From JBLHZY01 sp047631555 (GTDB lineage Bacteria > Pseudomonadota > Alphaproteobacteria > Rhodobacterales > Rhodobacteraceae): a DNA stretch of 64,000 bases. The stretch lies in NCBI GenBank assembly GCA_047631555.1, contig JBLHZY010000001.1, forward strand, positions 1,054,001 to 1,118,000. Reading direction: 5' to 3'. This document shows positions 50,795 to 57,845 of this stretch, one piece after another. Position 1 is the stretch's first letter. Every line of letters starts with the position of its first letter. The notes below the pieces were generated by a model, which saw nothing but the letters and a program-made list of their open reading frames with translations, did no database searches and was not told where the DNA came from. Made by a program: the position numbers and the translations under genes.

Positions 50795-52309
50795 ATGGTG
50801 AGCTTGACCCCCGCTTATGATGATTTCGCTGCCCGCTTTGGCAATGGCGAAAATCAGGTGGTTTATGCGCGCCTCGCGGCCGATTTGGATACGCCGGTTT
50901 CCCTGATGCTCAAACTTGCCGAAGCGCGCAAAGACAGCTTCATGCTCGAAAGCGTGACGGGCGGCGAGGTGCGCGGGCGCTATTCTATCATCGGGATGAA
51001 GCCGGATCTGATCTGGCAATGTCGCGGTGAGGCGGCGCAAATCAATCGCGCTGCCCGTATTGATCCCGACACTTTTGTTGATGAGAAAGCTGCGCCGCTC
51101 GACAGTCTGCGCGCGCTGATTGCCGAAAGCCGCATCGATCTGCCCGCCGACCTGCCCGCCTCTTCTGCGGGGCTGTTTGGCTATCTGGGCTATGATATGA
51201 TCCGCTTGGTTGAACATCTCCCGGATGTGAACCCCGATCCTTTGGGCCTGCCGGATGCGGTGATGATGCGCCCCTCTGTGATTGCGGTTTTGGACGGGGT
51301 GAAGGGCGAAGTGATCGTTGTTTCTCCGGCTTGGGCGGGCTCTGGATTGTCGGCGCGCGCCGCTTATGCGCAGGCCGCCGAGCGGGTGATGGACGCGGTG
51401 CGCGATCTTGAACGCGCAACGCCCGCAGACAGCCATGACCTTGGCGACAGCGCCCCCGTCGCCGATCCTATCTCCAATTTTACCCATGACGGATATCTGC
51501 AAGCCGTTGAAAAGGCGAAGGAATATATCCGTGCAGGCGATATCTTTCAGGTCGTGCCCTCGCAGCGCTGGACCGTTGATTTCCCGCTGCCGCCTTTCGC
51601 GCTTTATCGATCCTTGCGCCGCACCAATCCTTCGCCATTTATGTTTTACTTCAACTTTGGCGGCTTCCAAGTGATCGGCGCCTCGCCAGAAATCCTTGTG
51701 CGGGTCTTTGATGGCGAAGTCACCATTCGCCCCATCGCAGGCACCCGCCCACGCGGCGCAACGCCTGAGCAAGACAAAGCTTTCGAGGTCGAATTGCTCG
51801 CGGATCAAAAGGAATTGGCCGAGCATTTGATGCTGCTCGATCTGGGCCGCAATGATACGGGCCGGGTCTCCAAAATCGGCACGGTTAAGCCCACCGAGCA
51901 ATTCATCATCGAGCGCTACAGCCACGTGATGCATATCGTTTCAAACGTCACGGGCGAGCTATCGGATGATCACGACGCGCTGTCGGCCTTCTTTGCCGGG
52001 ATGCCCGCAGGGACGGTTTCCGGCGCGCCAAAAGTCCGCGCGATGGAGATCATTGACGAGCTAGAGCCAGAAAAGCGCGGCGTGTACGGCGGCGGCTTGG
52101 GCTATTTCTCGGCCAATGGCGATATGGATATGTGTATCGCGCTGCGCACAGCCGTTCTCAAGGATGAAAAGCTCTATATTCAGGCGGGCGGCGGCGTTGT
52201 TTATGACAGCGATCCAGAAGCCGAATATATGGAAACTGTCAATAAATCCAAAGCGATACGCCAAGCCGCCGAAGACGCAGGCCTGTTTACCCGCCAAGGC
52301 AATCGCTAA
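50795..52309 (+). CDS. trpE: Anthranilate synthase component I
   Basis: Makes anthranilate from chorismate with ammonia supplied by TrpG, the first committed step to tryptophan. The 504-residue protein has the N-terminal allosteric region with the feedback-type LLES motif (DSFMLESVTGG), and the chorismate-binding core: GDIFQVVPSQRW, IGASPEILVRV, RPIAGTRPRG, DLGRNDTGRVS, MHIVSNVTGEL, FFAGMPAGTVSGAPKVRAMEII, YGGGLGYFS. Length is normal. It follows ppiD directly and ends in a terminator; trpG lies 1.7 kb away beyond an opposite-strand gene, so the two enzyme subunits are in separate transcripts. Confidence 0.96.
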   Translation: MVSLTPAYDDFAARFGNGENQVVYARLAADLDTPVSLMLKLAEARKDSFMLESVTGGEVRGRYSIIGMKPDLIWQCRGEAAQINRAARIDPDTFVDEKAAPLDSLRALIAESRIDLPADLPASSAGLFGYLGYDMIRLVEHLPDVNPDPLGLPDAVMMRPSVIAVLDGVKGEVIVVSPAWAGSGLSARAAYAQAAERVMDAVRDLERATPADSHDLGDSAPVADPISNFTHDGYLQAVEKAKEYIRAGDIFQVVPSQRWTVDFPLPPFALYRSLRRTNPSPFMFYFNFGGFQVIGASPEILVRVFDGEVTIRPIAGTRPRGATPEQDKAFEVELLADQKELAEHLMLLDLGRNDTGRVSKIGTVKPTEQFIIERYSHVMHIVSNVTGELSDDHDALSAFFAGMPAGTVSGAPKVRAMEIIDELEPEKRGVYGGGLGYFSANGDMDMCIALRTAVLKDEKLYIQAGGGVVYDSDPEAEYMETVNKSKAIRQAAEDAGLFTRQGNR

Positions 52310-52335
52310 GCGACCCGCTTAAAAACTACGGCTGA

Positions 52336-52361
52336 AAAAGGCGGGTATCTCCCCGCCTTTT
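52336..52361. terminator. Bidirectional terminator between trpE and the yibQ-like gene
   Basis: AAAAGGCGGG (52336-52345) pairs with CCCGCCTTTT (52352-52361), with A- and T-rich ends serving both converging genes. Confidence 0.88.
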
Positions 52362-52389
52362 AGATATATGCGCGCCTCAAAAGGCTCGT

Positions 52390-53889
52390 TTATTCCGCCA
52401 GCAACACAGCCGAAACCGGCGCAAGTGCGACACTGGCGGCGCGTTTGCCAAGGCGCCATTCGGCAAGGGCGGCCAAAACCTCTGGCGTTGTGGTCCCAAC
52501 CACAACAACGCCCGCCTGCTGGGCCGCGCGAAAGGCAGCACTGTCCAAATAGCGCTTCATCGCCGAACTATCGCGCCCCCCACCATCGAAAGTTTGCGAA
52601 ATGATCGCCGCAGGAACGCCGCCGCGCCGCGCAATCTGTTCGGCGGCATTCAACCCGCGCGCATAGCTCAAAACGCCATGCCCGGACGAACCCGCACTGG
52701 CCACAACTTGCGTCGCAACCGCACTTCCCGATTGAAACGCGCCCGCTGGCACATCCATAATCGCGACCGCTTCAGGAACGGCCCCGATAGCCTGTTCAAT
52801 CGAAACCGCGACATCACTTGGCTGCGCCCCTTCTGGCAAGGCGGCAATGCTCAAAACCTCAAGCCCGGCAGCGCGGTAAATGGCGGCTGTCTGCGCCGCA
52901 TCTGCGCGCGTTGCATCGATCGCAAATGAAACCGCGAAGGGCAGGTTTTTCAGCTCTTCTGCGCTCAACAACTCGGCACCATTATCAATCAAAACGATCG
53001 ACATGAGCGGGCGGTTTTCGGGATTCTCAAAGGCGCGAGCATAGCGTTCTATCGCTTTGTCGCTCTGGGGGGCGGCGCTGATTTCGGCGGCATCACTTGC
53101 CGCCTCAGGCGTCGAACCGATGCTTGCCAACCGCCCTGTTTTTACATTTTGTGCAAGATTTCCAAGGCCTTCGCTCTTAACACCGAGCTGCGCCGGCGCT
53201 TGCCCGATTGCGCCCGGCTTGGCCAATAAGCTGGCCTCTTCGGCATCCTCTTCATCTGCGGGATCGCCGCTTTCAACCGCCGCAGCACTTTTCGTTGGCT
53301 TTGGCTCAGCGCCAGCATCCGGCAGGCTCTCTTCGCTTTGCGCAGGGACCTTGGCAGGCGCACCGCTCGCCGCTGTTTCGCCCGTTTGCCCAACCACAAC
53401 CGCGCCCTGCTCTTCGCCCAGCGAGGGGGCAACGGGGCGCTCAATTTCGGCGGCCACATCGGGCGCGGTGTCGCGCGGTGTCGCGGCAGGCGCGCCCGCT
53501 GTTGGTGCTGTATCTGCGGCGGCGGAACTTGGCGCATTGGCCTCGGGCATCGGCATAACCGGCGCATCCGCACTCGGTGTGGCTTTCAGCGCGCTATGTT
53601 CTTCGCCTGCGGGCGGCTGCATCGCATCCGTGCCGGTATCTACTGCATCCGGTGCATCCGGCGCCTCAGTTTGAGCCTGTTCTGCTTGGCCTTGTCCTGC
53701 GCTTTCAGCAGCCCCAGAGGCGGGCGCTTCGCTGCCAGTAGCAACATTTTCAGGCGCCTGCTCTTGCACAGTTTGCGGCGCATTTGCCGCGCTCATGGTA
53801 ACCATCCCTGCCGATTGGCTCAATACCGCGAGCCCAAGCCCACTAAACAAGCCACCCCAGATTACCCCTGAGAACATTCCACGCGCCAT
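52390..53889 (-). CDS. yibQ: Divergent polysaccharide deacetylase (YibQ-like) with long Ala/Pro-rich linker
   Basis: A 499-residue protein. The start at 53889 (MARGMFSGVIWGGLFSGLG) gives one N-terminal membrane anchor. Residues 35-270 are low-complexity Ala/Pro/Glu-rich and probably disordered in the periplasm. The C-terminal 220 residues match the divergent polysaccharide deacetylase fold: MSIVLIDNGAELLSAEELKN, LPFAVSFAIDATR, GLEVLSIAALPEGAQPSDV and AIMDVPAGAFQSG. The metal-binding residues of true deacetylases appear altered. A gene of this kind lies in the trp cluster of Rhodobacter sphaeroides as I recall. Here it sits on the opposite strand between trpE and trpG. Confidence 0.85.
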   Translation of the reverse strand: MARGMFSGVIWGGLFSGLGLAVLSQSAGMVTMSAANAPQTVQEQAPENVATGSEAPASGAAESAGQGQAEQAQTEAPDAPDAVDTGTDAMQPPAGEEHSALKATPSADAPVMPMPEANAPSSAAADTAPTAGAPAATPRDTAPDVAAEIERPVAPSLGEEQGAVVVGQTGETAASGAPAKVPAQSEESLPDAGAEPKPTKSAAAVESGDPADEEDAEEASLLAKPGAIGQAPAQLGVKSEGLGNLAQNVKTGRLASIGSTPEAASDAAEISAAPQSDKAIERYARAFENPENRPLMSIVLIDNGAELLSAEELKNLPFAVSFAIDATRADAAQTAAIYRAAGLEVLSIAALPEGAQPSDVAVSIEQAIGAVPEAVAIMDVPAGAFQSGSAVATQVVASAGSSGHGVLSYARGLNAAEQIARRGGVPAAIISQTFDGGGRDSSAMKRYLDSAAFRAAQQAGVVVVGTTTPEVLAALAEWRLGKRAASVALAPVSAVLLAE

Positions 53890-54018
53890 ATAACCACTCC
53901 ATTTTGCGCCATCCCCGACGCATTTTTTATCCGCGCCCTTGACCCTAGACTGCGCGTTGTTCACATGTATAGCGTGACATTAAACGGGGTTCACCCCTTT
54001 TTACCAAAGGTTTGCACC

Positions 54019-54600
54019 ATGCTGCTCTTGATCGATAACTACGACAGTTTCACCTATAATCTCGTCCACTATTTGGGCGAATTGGGCGCTGACGTTCAAG
54101 TGTGGCGCAATGATGCGTTGGATGTGCAAAAAGCGATGGCGCTTAAGCCTGCGGGCATCCTACTTTCCCCCGGCCCTAAGACGCCAAATGAAGCGGGCAT
54201 TTGCTTGCCGCTCACGCTGGCTGCGGCCGAGGCGCGCATTCCATTGATGGGCGTGTGCCTTGGGCATCAAACGATTGGCCAAGCTTTTGGCGGGCACGTG
54301 CTGCGCTGCGATGAGATCGTGCATGGCAAAATGGGCGCGATAAAACACCAGGGCAAAGGCCTGTTCAAAGGCCTTCCCTCGCCTTTTGCTGCGACGCGCT
54401 ATCACTCGCTCGTTGTGGATCGCGCCACTCTGCCCGATTGCCTTGAGATCACGGGAGAGCTCGAAAACGGGACAATTATGGGGCTATCGCACCGCGAATT
54501 GCCGATCCACGGTGTGCAGTTTCATCCCGAATCCATCGCCTCCGAACACGGGCATAAAATCCTGCAAAACTTCCTTGATGAAATGGCGGTGCCCGCATGA
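54019..54600 (+). CDS. trpG: Anthranilate synthase component II (glutamine amidotransferase)
   Basis: Hydrolyses glutamine to feed ammonia to TrpE. The 193-residue class I amidotransferase starts at 54019 (MLLLIDNYDSFTYNLVHYLG) with AAAGG eight bases upstream; an upstream TTG extension is unlikely. It has ILLSPGPKTPNEAGICL, the nucleophile in MGVCLGHQTIGQAFGG, HGKMGAIKH and the His/Glu pair in VQFHPESIASEHG. All are diagnostic. Its last codons overlap trpD (ATGA). The gene may also serve PabB, as in many bacteria. Confidence 0.95.
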   Translation: MLLLIDNYDSFTYNLVHYLGELGADVQVWRNDALDVQKAMALKPAGILLSPGPKTPNEAGICLPLTLAAAEARIPLMGVCLGHQTIGQAFGGHVLRCDEIVHGKMGAIKHQGKGLFKGLPSPFAATRYHSLVVDRATLPDCLEITGELENGTIMGLSHRELPIHGVQFHPESIASEHGHKILQNFLDEMAVPA

Positions 54601-55619
54601 GCGACGCTCTCAAACCACTGATCGCCGCCGCGGCGGATCGCCCGCTGGAACGGCATGAGGCCGAAGCCGCCTTTGACATTCTCTTTCGCGGTGAAGCGTC
54701 AGAGGCTCAGATCGGCGGGCTGTTGATGGCGCTGCGCACGCGCGGCGAAACGGTTGGCGAATATGCCGCCGCCGCAGGCGTGATGCGCGCCCATTGCGTT
54801 CCGGTAAAGGCGCCCGACGGCGCGATGGACATCGTCGGAACGGGCGGATCGGGCAAAGCGACGCTGCAAATCTCAACCGCGACCGCCTTTGCCGTTGCGG
54901 GCGCAGGCGTGCCCGTGGCCAAACATGGCAATCGCAAACTCAGCTCAAATTCCGGCGCGGCGGATGCTTTGGGCGCGAATGGGATCGAGGTCATGGTCGG
55001 CGCGTCGATCGTTGAAGAAGCGCTCGCGACAATCGGCATCGCCTTCATGATGGCCCCGATGCATCACCCTGCCATTCGCCATGTGATGCCCGCCCGAACC
55101 GAGCTTGGCACCCGCACAATCTTCAATATCCTCGGCCCGCTGACCAATCCCGCCGGCGTCAAACGCCAACTCACGGGCGCGTTTTCCCGCGATCTGATTG
55201 CCCCCATGGCCGAAACTTTGGGCCAACTTGGCTCGCAAAAAGCTTGGCTCGTGCATGGGTCAGACGGCACGGACGAGCTGACAATCACTGGCATCAGCTG
55301 GGTTGCTGCGCTTGAAAATGGAGTGGTCACTTTGCAGGAGGTCCATCCAGAGGATGCCGGCCTGCCCGTCCATCCGTTTGAAGCGATCACTGGCGGCACG
55401 CCCGAACAAAACGGCCAAGCCATGCGCGCCGTTTTAAGCGGCGAAAAGAACGCCTACCGCGATGCGGTTTTGCTCAATTCTGCCGCCGCGCTGATGGTGG
55501 CAGATCGCGCGAAGTCCTTGCCCGAGGGCGTTGAAATCGCTGCACAAAGCCTTGATAGCGGCGCCGCCCTTGGCAAGCTTGAAGCTCTTGCCAAACTGAC
55601 CAAAGGCAAAGGCGCTTAA
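54597..55619 (+). CDS. trpD: Anthranilate phosphoribosyltransferase
   Basis: Transfers phosphoribose from PRPP to anthranilate, the second tryptophan step. The 340-residue protein has MDIVGTGGSGKATLQISTATAFAVAGAG (PRPP loop), KHGNRKLSSNSGAADALGANG, MHHPAIRHVMPARTELGTRTIFNILGPLTNPA and LVHGSDGTDELTITG. Length is typical. The start overlaps the trpG stop by four bases. The trpC gene that normally follows in this order is absent; instead a small opposite-strand gene ends eight bases after the trpD stop. Confidence 0.96.
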   Translation: MSDALKPLIAAAADRPLERHEAEAAFDILFRGEASEAQIGGLLMALRTRGETVGEYAAAAGVMRAHCVPVKAPDGAMDIVGTGGSGKATLQISTATAFAVAGAGVPVAKHGNRKLSSNSGAADALGANGIEVMVGASIVEEALATIGIAFMMAPMHHPAIRHVMPARTELGTRTIFNILGPLTNPAGVKRQLTGAFSRDLIAPMAETLGQLGSQKAWLVHGSDGTDELTITGISWVAALENGVVTLQEVHPEDAGLPVHPFEAITGGTPEQNGQAMRAVLSGEKNAYRDAVLLNSAAALMVADRAKSLPEGVEIAAQSLDSGAALGKLEALAKLTKGKGA

Positions 55620-55627
55620 GGGCTCAG

Positions 55628-55825
55628 CTACACAGGCATATTGTCAAAAATATCGGCATCGTCGCTGGCGGCATCTTCGCTCGGCGCGGCCTTTTTGGCA
55701 CGCACTTCTGGATCAAGCCGCTTATGCAGCGCGGCCTTCACAGCCTGCGCCTTGTCTGCGTCATGGATCACATCGTCAACGGCCTGATCGACCGCGCGCA
55801 GTGTTTTGCTATCTTCGGGTTTCAT
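55628..55825 (-). CDS. Small acidic/charged hypothetical protein, 65 aa
   Basis: A 65-residue cytoplasmic protein starting MKPEDSKTLRAVDQAVDDVI at 55825 with AGGA eight bases upstream. The first 40 residues form a charged helix (ADKAQAVKAALHKRLDPEVR); the rest is acidic and probably disordered (SEDAASDDADIFDNMPV). It ends eight bases from the trpD stop on the other strand. No family recognised. It occupies the place where trpC would be expected. Confidence 0.65.
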   Translation of the reverse strand: MKPEDSKTLRAVDQAVDDVIHDADKAQAVKAALHKRLDPEVRAKKAAPSEDAASDDADIFDNMPV

Positions 55826-55894
55826 ATCGAGTTCCTAACTATTTAATGCGGCGCAATGCGCGCGCGATTGGCGTTTTGCTAAGGCTGGTGCGGA

Positions 55895-56224
55895 TCAATG
55901 CGCGTGTTTTGCCGCGCAATCTTTGCAAAACGGTGTGGCAGGCAAAAGATCGAGCCGTTTGGACGAAATCTCGGCCCCGCAATCGACACAGGCTCCATAG
56001 CTCCCGCTATCAAACCGCGCCAAAGCCGCGCGAATACCCTCCATTTCGGCCAAAGCCGCGCTGCCCATCTGCTCCATGACCTCGTCGCCTTCACGCTCAA
56101 CTGCGCTTTCTTCCCAATCTTTGGATTTGGGCGCATCCAAAGCGTCGTCCAATTTATGGGCGCGGCGATCCAGCTCGCCCAACCGGGCGAGAAGGGTCGA
56201 TTTACGTTTGGCTAAATGAGACAT
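55895..56224 (-). CDS. DksA/TraR-family zinc-finger protein (intact C4 site)
   Basis: A 109-residue protein with an AAGGAGG ribosome site and a start at 56224. It has a helical N-terminal half (MSHLAKRKSTLLARLGELDRR) with the coil-tip-like stretch SKDWEESAVEREGDEVMEQMG, in which Asp-x-x-Glu-x-Ala takes the place of the DxxDxA tip of DksA, and a full C4 zinc finger (GACVDCGAEISSKRLDLLPATPFCKDCAAKH). The size is that of TraR/small DksA proteins. Together with the cysteine-poor DksA at 5 kb it gives two distinct polymerase-channel regulators in one window. Its target is unknown. Confidence 0.85.
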   Translation of the reverse strand: MSHLAKRKSTLLARLGELDRRAHKLDDALDAPKSKDWEESAVEREGDEVMEQMGSAALAEMEGIRAALARFDSGSYGACVDCGAEISSKRLDLLPATPFCKDCAAKHAH

Positions 56225-56324
56225 GGCGATCCTCCTTGTTTACAAAGTGAGTATCGCAGAGAGGAAACATCATCGCGTTGACTCAGGTCAAGCCCACCGA
56301 TGTTTCATAAAATAGTTTCCAGTA

Positions 56325-57671
56325 TTATTCGATGGTAAGTGGCGGCAATCCGCCTGCGCCAAGCGGTGCAAGCCCGCCTTCGCCCAGTGGCGGCAGGCCG
56401 CCCTCCTCAAGCGGGGGCAATCCTGCATCATTCAATGGCGGCAAACCACCGTCGCCGAGTGGCGGCAAGCCACCGTCACCAAGAGGCGGCAAGCCCCCAT
56501 CTCCTAGGGGCGGCAGCCCAGCTTCGCCAAGAGGTGGAAGCCCTCCTCCCTCCAACGGGGCCAAACCAGCATCGCCCAAGGGGGGCAAATCTCCTCCATC
56601 AAGCGCAGGTAGCCCGCCCTCCATAGGGGCCAATCCGCCGCCATCCATATCTCCAAGACCTCCCGGATTAGGATCGCCCAAAGGCCCATCCATCCCCGAA
56701 TTCAAATTGCCAAGCCCGCTGGGCAAGGCGGCCAAACCGGGCGGCATTTGCGCCATCCCGCTCATCTCGGCGGGGCTTTCATCCTCTCCATCCTCAATAT
56801 CAACGCGAATACGAACCGCCCGACTTCCCGAAGATTGGCCAAGGCGCGCAAAACTCACCAACCCGCCATCCGCCCCTTCAAGGCGCACCTTGCTCAAGGC
56901 CTTGCGCGACACGGGGATCAAACCGCCAACCTCGAGCGCCATAACATCAAGGAGTGAGAGATCAACCCGGTGCAAAACCGCCGTCATCGGCGCATGCGCC
57001 CCGGCAACGGATTGTTCAAGTTTCTGGCTCCACTCCGCGCGCGTCTCAGCCGCGGCCCCCGCGCCTGCATTCGCCCGCGGCCGTTGCAGCGGCATCATCA
57101 GCAGCAAAATGCCCGTTTTCGCGCCGCCGCCAATATCAAGGACAAGCCGGTAATAGCGGTAGCGAATATCCTCCAGCGTTAGTCCGATCGCGCGCGGCTC
57201 CGAAAACGGCGCAACATAGCGATAGCCGCCAACATTGGGCGGCACAGCGGCTTCGCTAACGGTCTCTTCAAACAGCGTAAGCACCCGGTCAATCAGCTCA
57301 GAGGCGATAATTGCATCCGTTGGCGTTGCGCCGCGCGCATCCGCTTGGCTGTGACGCACATTCCCAGTGGTCAACTGCTCAATCAAAGCCGCGATCATCT
57401 GTGCATCCATCGAAACAAGCCCCGACGCGCCATCTTCGGCCTGGATCATCGCGTGAAGCGCATGCTCAGGCAGGCCTTCCGGCAAAGCCCCCAAAGTCAT
57501 CCGCAGCTCTTCGAATTCCTTAACTGTGATCACCAAGCCCGCCATTTCTTCGGCCGCGCGGGCAAGCGATAGACGCAATGCTTTGGCGGCAGACATAGCC
57601 TGCATCTCGGGCGCGGGGCGCCCTTCGCCGGCTTTGCGGCGCATCGCGGTGAGGGTGGATTCTTCTGTCAT
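56325..57671 (-). CDS. FliM/FliN-type C-ring domain protein with Gly-Leu-Pro-Pro-Leu repeat tail
   Basis: A 448-residue protein, start at 57671 (MTEESTLTAMRRKAG). Residues 130-210 resemble the FliM middle region (GYRYVAPFSEPRAIGLTLEDIRYRYYRLVLDIGG), and residues 250-310 a SpoA/FliN surface domain (DVMALEVGGLIPVSRKALSKVRLEG, VSFARLGQSSGSRAVRIRV). From about 330 to the end runs a low-complexity tail dominated by GGLPPLGD-type units, at least ten in series with variants such as GDAGLAPLEG. No flagellar genes are nearby. Such stray FliM-like genes are known in Rhodobacteraceae; the tail is unusual and its role unknown. Confidence 0.8.
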   Translation of the reverse strand: MTEESTLTAMRRKAGEGRPAPEMQAMSAAKALRLSLARAAEEMAGLVITVKEFEELRMTLGALPEGLPEHALHAMIQAEDGASGLVSMDAQMIAALIEQLTTGNVRHSQADARGATPTDAIIASELIDRVLTLFEETVSEAAVPPNVGGYRYVAPFSEPRAIGLTLEDIRYRYYRLVLDIGGGAKTGILLLMMPLQRPRANAGAGAAAETRAEWSQKLEQSVAGAHAPMTAVLHRVDLSLLDVMALEVGGLIPVSRKALSKVRLEGADGGLVSFARLGQSSGSRAVRIRVDIEDGEDESPAEMSGMAQMPPGLAALPSGLGNLNSGMDGPLGDPNPGGLGDMDGGGLAPMEGGLPALDGGDLPPLGDAGLAPLEGGGLPPLGEAGLPPLGDGGLPPLGDGGLPPLGDGGLPPLNDAGLPPLEEGGLPPLGEGGLAPLGAGGLPPLTIE

Positions 57672-57845
57672 GGCTCCGGTTCGGCTGGCTTCCCCGCCAA
57701 AATCGCAAACCAAAGTTACCAAATCATTGATTTCACCGCAGATTCAGCGTCATTTTCCCTTTTTCTCAAGGCGCGGCAATCACATCCCTGCCCGGCCGCA
57801 AAACTCGGCCCAAACCGCCCCCAAAAGTCCGAAAATTAACCAGCG

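Noticed and set aside
50642..51934. 430-codon minus-strand frame opposite trpE
   Set aside because: Antisense to conserved chorismate-binding motifs; biased composition.
56340..56650. Regularly spaced repeats resembling a CRISPR-like array
   Set aside because: The repeats are in frame in an open coding sequence and encode the GGLPPLGD tail; there are no unique spacers and no cas genes.
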